In this document: positions 46,743 through 54,903 of the stretch, one piece after another
Position numbering within the stretch: position 1 is the stretch's first letter
Layout of the letters: each line of letters opens with the position of its first letter
NCBI GenBank assembly: GCA_030156385.1
Contig: JASGMR010000005.1
Coordinates: 1 to 59,442, forward strand
DNA: 59,442 bases
Direction: 5' to 3'
Origin: Kosmotogales bacterium
GTDB taxonomy: Bacteria; Thermotogota; Thermotogae; Petrotogales; Kosmotogaceae
Notes under the pieces: generated by a model
Database searches by the model: none
The model's input: the letters and a program-made list of their open reading frames with translations, nothing else
Told to the model about the DNA's origin: nothing
Program-made: the position numbers and the translations under genes

Positions 46743-47186
46743 GTGAGACATAGAGTGGATAAGAAAAAACTTAATATGCCCCATGATCAAAGAGTTGCTT
46801 TGTTGAAAAATCTTGCTAGAGAAGTTTTCGAACATGGTAATGTTATTACGACGAAGACGAAGGCAAAGGTTGTTAAACCTTTTGTGGAGTCAATTATTAC
46901 AAAAGGCAAAAAAGCTTATAATTATTCAAAGGAAATAGAAGAAAAAAGAGAAGATTCCAGTGTTCAGGAAATAGTTGCAAAAAATGTTTCCATAAGAAGA
47001 CAGATTAACAGAAATTTTGGTGATAGAAAACTTGTAAAAAAGATTTGTGATGATATAGCTCCTAAGTATATCGATAGAAATGGAGGATATACGAGGATTC
47101 TTAATATTGGTACAAGAAGAGGAGACGCAGCAGAATTAGTTATTCTCCAGTTGGTAGACGAGTCTGTTTCTAAGAACAAAGAATAG
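46743..47186 (+). CDS. rplQ: 50S ribosomal protein L17
   Basis: The 147-residue protein begins (GTG start) MRHRVDKKKLNMPHDQRVAL and has LLKNLAREVFEHGNVITTKT, AKVVKPFVESIITKGKKA and the C-terminal RILNIGTRRGDAAELVILQL, all typical of L17. GGAGG precedes the GTG. It is the last gene of the supercluster. A strong terminator follows at once. Confidence 0.97.
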   Translation: MRHRVDKKKLNMPHDQRVALLKNLAREVFEHGNVITTKTKAKVVKPFVESIITKGKKAYNYSKEIEEKREDSSVQEIVAKNVSIRRQINRNFGDRKLVKKICDDIAPKYIDRNGGYTRILNIGTRRGDAAELVILQLVDESVSKNKE

Positions 47187-47217
47187 AATGGCTACAAAGT
47201 AGCCATTTTATTTTTAT
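47187..47217 (+). terminator. Intrinsic terminator of the ribosomal supercluster
   Basis: AATGGCTAC (47187-47195) and GTAGCCATT (47199-47207) form a perfect nine-pair stem with a three-base loop, followed by TTATTTTTAT. It begins immediately after the rplQ stop and closes the unit that starts at 27661. Confidence 0.92.
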
Positions 47218-47244
47218 CCCTTTTCAAAATTCCTTAAATTAATG

Positions 47245-47255
47245 TATAATATAAT
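47245..47255 (+). promoter_or_regulatory. Candidate -10 boxes of a rho promoter
   Basis: Two overlapping TATAAT hexamers (47245-47250 and 47250-47255) stand between the rplQ terminator and rho. No -35 box near the consensus is seen at the right distance, so the activity is uncertain, but rho needs a promoter after the strong terminator and this is the best candidate. Confidence 0.45.
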
Positions 47256-47300
47256 AGATTCCTAGATAAAACAATGCAATTATTTAAAAATTTAATAATT

Positions 47301-47344
47301 AAGGAGGGAAGTGCTTAACCTGTGCATTTTTAAGCGCGTAATAA
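47301..47344 (+). promoter_or_regulatory. rho leader: ribosome binding site, hairpin, start codon
   Basis: AAGGAGGG (47301-47308) is 36 bases before the rho ATG, too far for a normal start. Between them GTGCTTAA (47311-47318) pairs with TTAAGCGC (47330-47337) with one G-U pair, leaving an 11-base loop. If folded, the ribosome binding site comes to an effective nine bases from ATG 47345. A TAA at 47342-47344 excludes any earlier start in the rho frame. Alternatively the GTG at 47311 starts a 24-codon leader peptide that overlaps the rho start out of frame and ends at 47385. Confidence 0.55.
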
Positions 47345-49030
47345 ATGAGTCCACGCAAAAAAAGATTAACAGAAAAAAACGGTGACAAAAGACAGACTAC
47401 AAAGAAGAATTCTGAAAAGCCGAGTCAGATATCTTTGGATTTTATCGAGAATGATTCTGCTTTGGATTTAATCGAACAAACATTATCTGAGATTGATTCA
47501 AAATTAGTTGAGGATGAGAAAGATGGTACTAAGATTGATTCCAAAAATGTGAAAGAAGACAAAAAGGACGAAAAAGAAGAAATCCTTCAAAAAGAGGAAG
47601 CCAAAAGGGTAAATGAGGGGCAGAAAACGGGGGAAACATTCGAAAAAATAACTAAAAAAGGCTTTAAAAAAGGCAGTAAAAAAAACCGCCAACTCAGAGT
47701 TGAGAAAAACAATAACAATAATGGAAATTCCATTGATCAATTAAAGACAAAAGATAAGATAATTCAAGTTGAAAATGATATCAATAGATTGGAAAAAATG
47801 CCGATTAGGGATATATACAAACTTGCCAGAAAGTATGATGTGACAAATTATACTCAAAAAACAAAAAAAGAATTGATTTTTGCGGTTCTTAAAGCTCAAA
47901 CAGAGTCCTTGGGTTATTTCTTTTATGAAGGAATATTAGAGGTTTCTGATAGTGGATATGGGTTTTTAAGGGCGTTGGATAATAATCTTTTGCCGAGTAA
48001 TAACGATGTTTACGTCAGCCAGTCACAAATAAGAAAGTTCAATTTAGCGACCGGCGATGCAGTGGCTGGACAGATAAGAAAACCGAAAGAGGGAGAAAAA
48101 TACTTTGCACTTTTAAGAATAGAAGCGATTAACAACAAAGCACCGGAATATGCTTCTGAAAGGATAGATTTCCAGAATTTATTACCAATTTTTCCACTTG
48201 AACAATATAAAGTTGAAACGGAACCGCAGCATATTAGTTGTAGATTGATAGATTTGTTTTCTCCGATTGGTAAAGGGCAGAGAGGTTTGATTGTTTCACC
48301 ACCGAAGGCTGGTAAAACTACTATTTTGAAAGAAATAGCCAATGGAATCGCAAAGAATTATCCTGAAACTTTCAGAATCATTCTCCTTATAGATGAAAGA
48401 CCGGAAGAAGTTACCGATTTAAAAAGGACGACAGATGCATACGTAATAGCAGCTCCTTTTGATATGCATCCTGAAAAACAGATAAAAGTTGCTGAAATGG
48501 CAATCAATATGGCAAAAAGGTTGGTTGAATTTGAATATGATGTAGTAATTCTTCTGGATTCTATCACGAGACTTGCCAGAGCTTATAACTTATATGTGCC
48601 ACCTAGCGGGAAACTGTTAAGCGGTGGTGTAGATCCTTCGGCCTTATACAAACCCAAACATTTTTTTGGAGCAGCCAGAAATATTGAAGATGGCGGTAGC
48701 TTAACGATAATTTCGACTGCTCTTGTTGAAACCGGAAGCAAAATGGATGAAGTAATTTTTGAAGAGTTTAAGGGAACAGGAAATATGGAATTAGTTCTTT
48801 CGAGACAGCTGGCAAACAAAAGGCTTTTCCCCGCTGTAAATGTTATGCTTTCAAGTACGAGAAAAGAGGAACTGTTACTCGACAAGAATGTTTTAAAGCT
48901 CGTATGGATTTTGAGAAGAATGATTTCATCAACTGGAGAGGATGATGGCCTGAGACTCATAGTTGATAAAATGAAAAAAACCATCAATAATGAAGAATTT
49001 TTAAAACTTATAAATAAAGATAATACATAG
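47345..49030 (+). CDS. rho: Transcription termination factor Rho with long charged N-terminal extension
   Basis: Rho is a ring-shaped RNA helicase that ends transcription. The 561-residue protein is about 140 longer than usual: residues 1-145 are low-complexity and rich in Lys, Glu, Asp and Asn. The Rho N-domain starts near 149 (MPIRDIYKLARKYDV), the RNA-binding cold-shock fold near 190 (FFYEGILEVSDSGYGFLRA), and the ATPase has Walker A (SPPKAGKTTI, near 317), ERPEEVTDLKR, LLDSITRLARAYN, the Q-loop and GSKMDEVIFEEFKGTGNMEL. The segment after ERPEEVTD reads AAPFDMHPEKQ where most bacterial Rho have STFD...RH. Confidence 0.96.
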   Translation: MSPRKKRLTEKNGDKRQTTKKNSEKPSQISLDFIENDSALDLIEQTLSEIDSKLVEDEKDGTKIDSKNVKEDKKDEKEEILQKEEAKRVNEGQKTGETFEKITKKGFKKGSKKNRQLRVEKNNNNNGNSIDQLKTKDKIIQVENDINRLEKMPIRDIYKLARKYDVTNYTQKTKKELIFAVLKAQTESLGYFFYEGILEVSDSGYGFLRALDNNLLPSNNDVYVSQSQIRKFNLATGDAVAGQIRKPKEGEKYFALLRIEAINNKAPEYASERIDFQNLLPIFPLEQYKVETEPQHISCRLIDLFSPIGKGQRGLIVSPPKAGKTTILKEIANGIAKNYPETFRIILLIDERPEEVTDLKRTTDAYVIAAPFDMHPEKQIKVAEMAINMAKRLVEFEYDVVILLDSITRLARAYNLYVPPSGKLLSGGVDPSALYKPKHFFGAARNIEDGGSLTIISTALVETGSKMDEVIFEEFKGTGNMELVLSRQLANKRLFPAVNVMLSSTRKEELLLDKNVLKLVWILRRMISSTGEDDGLRLIVDKMKKTINNEEFLKLINKDNT

Positions 49031-49039
49031 GTGGAATCT

Positions 49040-49990
49040 ATGAAGAATAAAGCGATTGGTATAGACCTCGGTGGAACTGAAACAAAAATTGGTCTAGTTA
49101 ATGGTGATGGAGATATTCTGAAGAAAGAAATTATTTCTACTGATGTTGAGGACGGTTTCAGAAAGGTTATTTTAAAAGTTGGAATGACTGTTTTAGAAAT
49201 GTTGAAAAAAGAAAATATATCTAAAAATGAAATTTTGGGGATTGGTATAGGTTCTCCCGGTTCAGTTGATAGAAATACTGGAATTGTCCTCTTTTCACCT
49301 AATTTTCCCGATTGGCAATACGCTCCATTGACCGAATACCTTGAAGAAATTACAAATATCGATACTTTTGTGGAAAATGATGCTAATGCCTTTGCTCTTG
49401 GGGAATGGGCTTTTGGTAAACATCGGAGATGTAAAAACATTATTGGCCTCACACTAGGAACCGGAGTTGGTGGTGGTGTAATTATAAATGATCAACTTTT
49501 GGTTGGGGCGAATGGTTTTGCCAGTGAATTAGGGCATGTGATTGTTCAGCCCGAAGGACCTTTATGTGGTTGTGGATCCCATGGTTGTATAGAGAGTTAT
49601 GCATCTGCTCCAAATATAGTCAGACAGGCCAAAGAATATTTTAAAAAGTTTCCCGATTCTTATATTTTCAGTTTGGGCAAAATTACCGCAAAGGATGTTT
49701 TTGATGCTGCAAAGAAGGGCGAAAGTGTAGCGACCCTTGTATTAGAAAAAGTTACGACCATTTTAGCCATAGCGATAAGTAATTATATTCACATATTTAA
49801 TCCTGAATATGTAATTATTGGCGGAGGTGTCAGTAAAGCCGGAAGTATTCTTTTGGATCCAATAGTCGAAAAAACGCCAAGATATTTGTGGCCGAGTTTC
49901 AAGAACACATTTAATATTGAATTAAGTAATCTTATTGAGGACGCGGGAATAAAGGGTTCTGCATCAATCGTTTATTTTAGAAATAAATAA
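49040..49990 (+). CDS. ROK-family sugar kinase, probable glucokinase
   Basis: From ATG 49040 the protein has 316 residues. The N-terminal phosphate loop is IGIDLGGTETKIGLV, then GIGSPGSVDRNTG, FVENDANAFALGEWAFGK (catalytic Asp), GLTLGTGVGGGVI and the ROK zinc motif CGCGSHGCIESYAS. AGGTGG (49029-49034) fits this ATG and not the GTG at 49031. From memory, Thermotoga maritima also has a ROK glucokinase directly after rho, so glucokinase is likely, but other hexoses cannot be excluded. Its end overlaps the convergent endonuclease V gene by 27 bases. Confidence 0.92.
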   Translation: MKNKAIGIDLGGTETKIGLVNGDGDILKKEIISTDVEDGFRKVILKVGMTVLEMLKKENISKNEILGIGIGSPGSVDRNTGIVLFSPNFPDWQYAPLTEYLEEITNIDTFVENDANAFALGEWAFGKHRRCKNIIGLTLGTGVGGGVIINDQLLVGANGFASELGHVIVQPEGPLCGCGSHGCIESYASAPNIVRQAKEYFKKFPDSYIFSLGKITAKDVFDAAKKGESVATLVLEKVTTILAIAISNYIHIFNPEYVIIGGGVSKAGSILLDPIVEKTPRYLWPSFKNTFNIELSNLIEDAGIKGSASIVYFRNK

Positions 49991-50653
49991 TTTTTTCTTG
50001 TAAATTTGTGAGTATTTATGGGCTAGTCGTGTTGGTTCAGGGAGCTTATATTTTGTTATTGATCTTTTGACCATTTTTAAAGAGGTTTCTGAGTCAATAT
50101 AGTTGCCGGGGGATATAAATATCGGGTTGCAGTTTTCTTTGCTTCTTAAAACATAACCGATAATTTTATCGGAACTGGTGAGCTCTTTAAAATCGTTTTT
50201 AATATTCAGGGGTATATTAAATTTTCCATAAAGATGGCTTTTGGCAATCCCGATGGTTGGCTTTTTTATCAATGTTCCGATGTGTGAAGCCAGACCGAAG
50301 GATCTCGGGTGTGCTATACCCTGACCATCGATAAAAAACAGATCTATTTCTTCATCGACTTTTTTTAACAGATCAATAATTATCGGACCTTCTCTGAAGC
50401 TTAACAGACCGCTTATATATGGGAATTCAACTTTAGAGATATGGTAGATTATTTTTTTCATCTTTAAATCCTTGAATGATAAAATGGTTAGAATGGCAAG
50501 AGCAATTCCTTTTTGGGGGAAACTTAAATCTATACCCCCTACGGTATCAATTTTTCTGTTTTCAAAATTCAGATTCAATTTCTTTGCAAAATTTCTCTGT
50601 ATCTTTAATGCTTCATTTCTGTCTTTTGTCCATAAAACTCCAGGGATATCCAT
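49964..50653 (-). CDS. nfi: Endonuclease V
   Basis: Endonuclease V nicks DNA (and RNA) one base past inosine, repairing deaminated adenine. The 229-residue protein has the motifs GGIDLSF (catalytic Asp), YISGLLSFREGPIII and FFIDGQGIAHPRSFGLASHIG with the other metal-binding acids, and ends after a basic tail. The start is on the complement of CAT at 50651-50653, and CTCCTT (50663-50668) is its ribosome binding site on the minus strand. It is the only clear minus-strand gene. Its 3' end overlaps the ROK kinase, with no terminator between. Confidence 0.95.
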   Translation of the reverse strand: MDIPGVLWTKDRNEALKIQRNFAKKLNLNFENRKIDTVGGIDLSFPQKGIALAILTILSFKDLKMKKIIYHISKVEFPYISGLLSFREGPIIIDLLKKVDEEIDLFFIDGQGIAHPRSFGLASHIGTLIKKPTIGIAKSHLYGKFNIPLNIKNDFKELTSSDKIIGYVLRSKENCNPIFISPGNYIDSETSLKMVKRSITKYKLPEPTRLAHKYSQIYKKKLFISKIND

Positions 50654-50720
50654 TAATAAAATCTCCTTAGTATATTTAAAAAAAATGTTGTAAAATAATT
50701 ATATACCCGGGAGGTGTTTT

Positions 50721-51830
50721 ATGAAATTTTCAGTTGAAAAAAAACAAATATCCTTTGGAATGGATAAAGTGAGTGGAGCGGTTGCTTCAAAGACAATAAG
50801 ACCCATTCTTTCAGGAGTAATGTTTAAAAATAAGGACGAAAGCACATACGAATTGATTTCAACGGATCTCGAAACTTATATCAAAACAGAAATAACGGTT
50901 TATAATTCCAGTGAGTTGGAATCTTTTGTTGTAGAAGCAGTGCTGTTGAAAGAAATTGTTAAAAATTTACCGGAAGATGAGATTGTTTTTGAAAAAGACG
51001 GGAGAAATATATTCGTAAAAAGTGGAAAAGCGACATTCAAATTACCTACGATGAATCCCGAAGAATTTCCTGAATTTCAGAATACGAATGTGGATAATGA
51101 AATAACGTTTTCTCTTTCCGTTCTGGAATTAATGTTGGAAAGGTCTGTCTTTTGTGCCAATAGAGATGAATTGATGAAACACTTGAACGGTCTTTTCTGG
51201 GAATACAGTGGCGGATATTTAAGATTGGTTGCGGCGGATGGTTTTAGAATGGCGTTGGCCGAGGAGAAGATTACGAAGGAAATTGAATCTTCTTTTTTTC
51301 TCACTTTGAAGAGCATGACTGAATTGTTGAATACCTTAAAAACTTCAAACTCCGATGAACTCAAAGTAAATTTTGACGACACAAAGGTTTCTTTTAAATT
51401 TGACAAGACGACTTTAGTTACCAGGATAGTTGATATTGAATTTCCTAATTATAAAGGGATTATTCCAAAGGGATTTAAAACTAAAATTTTTGTAAATAGA
51501 AATGAGTTTATACAATCTATAAGAAGATCAGAAATAACAGCTAGGTTAGGAAGTCATTCAATTCTTATGAATATTAATGATAATATAATAAAGTTAAAAT
51601 CTTCCAGCCCGGAACAGGGCGAGGCAGATGAAGATATCTTTGTAAAAAAAGAAGGTGAAGATTTAAAAATTTCTTTGAATCCTAAATATCTTTTGGAATC
51701 ATTGAGGAAAGTAGATTCTGAGGAGGTCGAACTGGGATTTGTCGGTTATAATTTACCCGTTCAAATCAGTCCCATAGATATTGAAGGTTATTTTTACATC
51801 GTAATGCCAATAAGGTTAATAGATGAATAA
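50721..51830 (+). CDS. dnaN: DNA polymerase III beta subunit (sliding clamp)
   Basis: DnaN forms the ring that holds the replicative polymerase on DNA. The 369-residue protein has the three-domain clamp layout with IRPILSGVMFKNKDE, LPTMNPEEFPEF, LVAADGFRMALAEEKI and the C-terminal tail YFYIVMPIRLIDE. GGGAGGTG precedes the ATG. It is divergent from nfi with 67 bases between, and dnaA is not nearby, so this is not the usual dnaA-dnaN origin arrangement. It overlaps ispF by eight bases. Confidence 0.95.
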   Translation: MKFSVEKKQISFGMDKVSGAVASKTIRPILSGVMFKNKDESTYELISTDLETYIKTEITVYNSSELESFVVEAVLLKEIVKNLPEDEIVFEKDGRNIFVKSGKATFKLPTMNPEEFPEFQNTNVDNEITFSLSVLELMLERSVFCANRDELMKHLNGLFWEYSGGYLRLVAADGFRMALAEEKITKEIESSFFLTLKSMTELLNTLKTSNSDELKVNFDDTKVSFKFDKTTLVTRIVDIEFPNYKGIIPKGFKTKIFVNRNEFIQSIRRSEITARLGSHSILMNINDNIIKLKSSSPEQGEADEDIFVKKEGEDLKISLNPKYLLESLRKVDSEEVELGFVGYNLPVQISPIDIEGYFYIVMPIRLIDE

Positions 51831-52287
51831 AATCGGTCTTGGTTATGATATACACCCCGTCGATTCATCGAAGGGTAATCTGTATCTTGGCGGGATTTTG
51901 ATAAGTGAAAAAATTAGTTCAATAGGGCACTCCGATGGAGATGTTTTAATACATGCATTGATTGATTCAATTTTGGGAGCAGTAAACGAAGGAAATATCG
52001 GAATTTGGTTTCCGGAAAATTTTTATAACAGAAATAGAGACAGCAAAGAAATGCTACACGAAATATTTGCGAAAATAGGAAAGTGTGTTAAAATTATTAA
52101 CATAGATAGCGTGATAATTTTAGAAAATATTAGGCTGAATCCATATATAAAAAATATAAAAGAAAATATATCGGAAATTTTAAATTTAGAAGTGACAAAA
52201 ATATCGTGTAAACCTAAATCCGGTAACGGATTTTATAAGGGGTACATAATGGCCCAAGTTATTACTTTGCTGGAAGAGGAAGGTTAA
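51823..52287 (+). CDS. ispF: 2-C-methyl-D-erythritol 2,4-cyclodiphosphate synthase
   Basis: IspF makes the cyclic diphosphate in the non-mevalonate isoprenoid pathway. The 154-residue enzyme has LGYDIHPVD with the zinc-binding Asp and His, and IGHSDGDVLIHALIDSILGA with the third zinc ligand (His). The usual G-D-I-G-x-H-F-P is N-I-G-I-W-F-P here, and the C-terminal KSGNGFYKGYIMAQV is shorter than in E. coli, so it is a somewhat divergent member. The start lies in the end of dnaN. Confidence 0.9.
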   Translation: MNKIGLGYDIHPVDSSKGNLYLGGILISEKISSIGHSDGDVLIHALIDSILGAVNEGNIGIWFPENFYNRNRDSKEMLHEIFAKIGKCVKIINIDSVIILENIRLNPYIKNIKENISEILNLEVTKISCKPKSGNGFYKGYIMAQVITLLEEEG

Positions 52288-52289
52288 TA

Positions 52290-53492
52290 ATGGCGGAATT
52301 TAAATATGAAGTAATCAATCCATCGGGGAAAGTGGAAAGGGGAAGAATTTCAGGAAGAACCGAGTTAGAGATCATTCAAACATTCAGCAGACAAGGATAT
52401 ACCGTTAGAAATGTTTCTGAAATAAGCGGATCTAATGCGGTATCTAATTTTGTTCTTTTTCCTATCAAATTAGAAGAACTGGCTTTGTTTTCAAGGCAGA
52501 TGGCTACTATGATCTCTTCGGGTGTGAGAATAAGAGATGGAATTGAAATTCTTTCTTCTCAGACAACATTTTCCAAAAAATTCAGAAAAATTTTGACACA
52601 AACGGTTATATCTATAGAATCGGGTCAAAGTTTTTATGAAGCTGCCAGCGAATCGGGTGTTTTTGACGATTTCTTTTTAAGCCTTATACAATCTGCCGAG
52701 GAAGGCGGTACACTTGAAGAAAGTCTTGAAAAAATAGCAGAGTATTACGAAGGAAAACAGAGAATCCAAAATAAAATTAAATCTGCAATGGCTTATCCAT
52801 TATTTGTAATGGGATTTGCGATTGTTATGGTTTTTGCTATAGCATTTTTTATATTACCGAATCTTTTATCAGCATTTGGATCTTTATATACCCCGACGGG
52901 AGTAATAAAACTTTTATTGGGGTTAAAAGATTTATTGGAGAATCATTGGCCCATTGTAATACCAGTGGCAATAGGTGTTGTTTTCGTTTTGTTTATTTTT
53001 ATGAAATCCAAATACGGGATGATTGCAAAAGATTTCCTGGGAAATATTTTCCCTCCGGTGAGAAAGTTGAGAAATTTAACTGCGGTTGAGAGATTTTCAA
53101 AGACGCTATCTATATTGGTTTCAAGTGGGGTTGAAATAACCAAAGCTCTGGAGTTATCGGCGAGGGTTACTCAAAGACCAAGAATCATCAAAAGAATGGT
53201 AATTGTAATCGATAGAATTAAAGATGGAGAAGAGTTGAATCGTGCTCTTAGAGAGCAAGATATCTTTCCACCAATTGCCATAAGCATGGTAGCCATAGGT
53301 GAGGAGACGGGGCAACTGGGTGAAGTAATGAGCAAAGTTGCTGAATTTTATGCAGAGCAGGTTGATACGGGTATAAAAGCGCTGGTATCTCTTTTAGAGC
53401 CGTTGATGATAATGTTTGTTGGATTGATGGTTGGATTCATCGCATATTCAATGTACGATGCAATATATTCAATGCAGGGAGCTTTGGCTTAA
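52290..53492 (+). CDS. Type IV pilus/type II secretion inner-membrane platform protein (PilC/GspF)
   Basis: This 400-residue platform protein sits in the inner membrane and passes motor motion to the growing pilus or pseudopilus. It has an N-terminal cytoplasmic segment (FKYEVINPSGKVERGRISG), then two related T2SSF domains (about 68-190 and 270-395) containing ALFSRQMATMISSGVRIRDG and RFSKTLSILVSSGVEITKAL, and three membrane helices. The stop is directly followed by the pseudopilin start in the same frame. The PilB/GspE motor ATPase is not in the window. Confidence 0.94.
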   Translation: MAEFKYEVINPSGKVERGRISGRTELEIIQTFSRQGYTVRNVSEISGSNAVSNFVLFPIKLEELALFSRQMATMISSGVRIRDGIEILSSQTTFSKKFRKILTQTVISIESGQSFYEAASESGVFDDFFLSLIQSAEEGGTLEESLEKIAEYYEGKQRIQNKIKSAMAYPLFVMGFAIVMVFAIAFFILPNLLSAFGSLYTPTGVIKLLLGLKDLLENHWPIVIPVAIGVVFVLFIFMKSKYGMIAKDFLGNIFPPVRKLRNLTAVERFSKTLSILVSSGVEITKALELSARVTQRPRIIKRMVIVIDRIKDGEELNRALREQDIFPPIAISMVAIGEETGQLGEVMSKVAEFYAEQVDTGIKALVSLLEPLMIMFVGLMVGFIAYSMYDAIYSMQGALA

Positions 53493-53873
53493 TTGACATT
53501 AGTAGAATTATTGATTGTTATTTCTATTACAATAATAGGTTTGAGTTTTATGATAATCATAACGACCGGCTTTTATTCAAGAAATTCTATTTTGCTGGAA
53601 AAACAGAGGTTGAATTTATTTTTGGAAGAGTGCAGAGTGGAAGCTAAAGTTTCAATATCGGATATTTATATATATTTTATTCCTGAACAAAAAAGATTTA
53701 TTGCCCAAAATGGTGAATTTATAACATTGAATGATGTAGTGAAAAATGATAATTTAGTCATTAAATATAATATAAGAGGAAGAATAGCGATAATAAATGG
53801 TTCAAGTACTATAAGGTTTTCTGACAATACAGAATTTAAAATTTTACCTGTTACAGGAAGAGTTGTTTTTTAG
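53493..53873 (+). CDS. Pseudopilin-like protein without a leader peptide
   Basis: The 126-residue protein has the N-terminal pilin helix TLVELLIVISITIIGLSF, with Glu at position 5 as in type IV pilins and pseudopilins. It starts at TTG 53493, immediately after the in-frame TAA of the platform gene, so the initiator Met takes the place of the first mature residue (usually Phe) and the basic leader with its Gly cleavage site is missing. The rest (about 30-126) is a small beta-rich head, like minor pseudopilins of the GspH type. AGGGAG (53476-53481) is 11 bases upstream. It may be real or result from a sequence error near 53490. Confidence 0.7.
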   Translation: MTLVELLIVISITIIGLSFMIIITTGFYSRNSILLEKQRLNLFLEECRVEAKVSISDIYIYFIPEQKRFIAQNGEFITLNDVVKNDNLVIKYNIRGRIAIINGSSTIRFSDNTEFKILPVTGRVVF

Positions 53874-53886
53874 AGGAGAGGATTGA

Positions 53887-54903
53887 ATGTTTACTCCAAA
53901 TATCACGGTTATAAATAAAAATGAAGAATACACTGAAATTGTTAGAGCAATAATAAAAAAGAAGAAATTAATTCCTGCATTTAGGGTTCTCAATTTCGGG
54001 AAAGAATCTTTTAAAGAAGCATCGAAAGCTTTTTTTTCTCATAACAATCTACCTGTAGATGAAATAGTTGTAACCAGTATTGATCCGACAAAAATTATTT
54101 ACCAACCCATTGAAATACCCTCGGTGAAGAACATGAAAACATTGCTGAGTATTGCGAATTTTAAAGCTGCTATGCAATTTTCGCTTCCTCCTAAGGAGGT
54201 TCAAATTGATTCAATCAATGGATTTAACAGCATTAAGAAAGGATCTATCATACCAACTTTTGTAGTTGCAAAGAGAGCAACACTTTCAGAATTTGAAAGA
54301 GAAATTATGTCTGCGGGTTTTCCTGCGATTGACATTCTTTCAATAAAACCTCATTCGGTATTGAATCTTATCAACAAAGATTTGACAGCGAAGAATTATA
54401 TTTTATTCGTTGTAGATTATAATTATGCGATGATTTTTATTGTGGAAAATAACGAAATAATAGGAATAAATATTTTTGATGAAGGGTTTGGGGATCTGAA
54501 AAATATTTATCAATGGAAATACAATGAAGACCCATCACTCTTTGAAAGAGAATTGTTGATAGGTAAAAATGAGTTCAGTGAAAAACGTATTGATGAAATT
54601 TCTACTCTGTTATCCGAACAGCTTGGGTATCAAATGAAAATGAATATTCAGAACTCTCTGTCCAATTCTCCAAATATAAAAAAGTCGGATTGGGATAAAT
54701 ATATAGATTTTTATGTTATCGGTCAATCGGAATTATCAACCGAAGTATATTATGAAGCTTTAAACAAATGTTTAATAGAGGATTATAAAGTTTCTATCGT
54801 TCCTATGACAAATCAAAATAAGGGACTGATATCCTATTCAAGCTATGGACTTCTTTTAAGAGGTGGTGAATCATTTGAAAAAAATAAATTTTCTCTTGAA
54901 TAA
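53887..54903 (+). CDS. PilM/GspL-like cytoplasmic assembly protein, divergent
   Basis: The 338-residue protein has no membrane segment and lies directly before a PilN-like gene, the standard place of PilM. The predicted secondary structure and YILFVVDYNYAMIFIVENNEIIG in the middle recall the second phosphate region of the actin-like PilM fold. The N-terminal nucleotide motif of PilM (D-I-G-S-S-S) is not present, so it may not bind ATP, more like the cytoplasmic domain of GspL. The assignment depends mainly on context. Its end overlaps the next gene. Confidence 0.65.
   Translation: MFTPNITVINKNEEYTEIVRAIIKKKKLIPAFRVLNFGKESFKEASKAFFSHNNLPVDEIVVTSIDPTKIIYQPIEIPSVKNMKTLLSIANFKAAMQFSLPPKEVQIDSINGFNSIKKGSIIPTFVVAKRATLSEFEREIMSAGFPAIDILSIKPHSVLNLINKDLTAKNYILFVVDYNYAMIFIVENNEIIGINIFDEGFGDLKNIYQWKYNEDPSLFERELLIGKNEFSEKRIDEISTLLSEQLGYQMKMNIQNSLSNSPNIKKSDWDKYIDFYVIGQSELSTEVYYEALNKCLIEDYKVSIVPMTNQNKGLISYSSYGLLLRGGESFEKNKFSLE

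Noticed and set aside
46293-46835. 180-codon minus-strand frame over rpoA and rplQ
   Set aside because: Antisense to conserved coding sequence; low-complexity serine- and leucine-rich translation.
48583-49452. 289-codon open frame on the minus strand across rho and the ROK gene
   Set aside because: It is a shadow of two well-identified + strand genes, with no ribosome binding site and a Ser/Phe/Leu-rich composition typical of antisense frames.
50472-50693. Short + strand frames inside and upstream of nfi
   Set aside because: They are antisense to clear endonuclease V motifs and have no ribosome binding site.
53470-53500. Readthrough of the platform-gene TAA to make a PilC-pseudopilin fusion
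   Set aside because: The fused sequence would still lack a Gly at the cleavage point, and no readthrough signal is visible.
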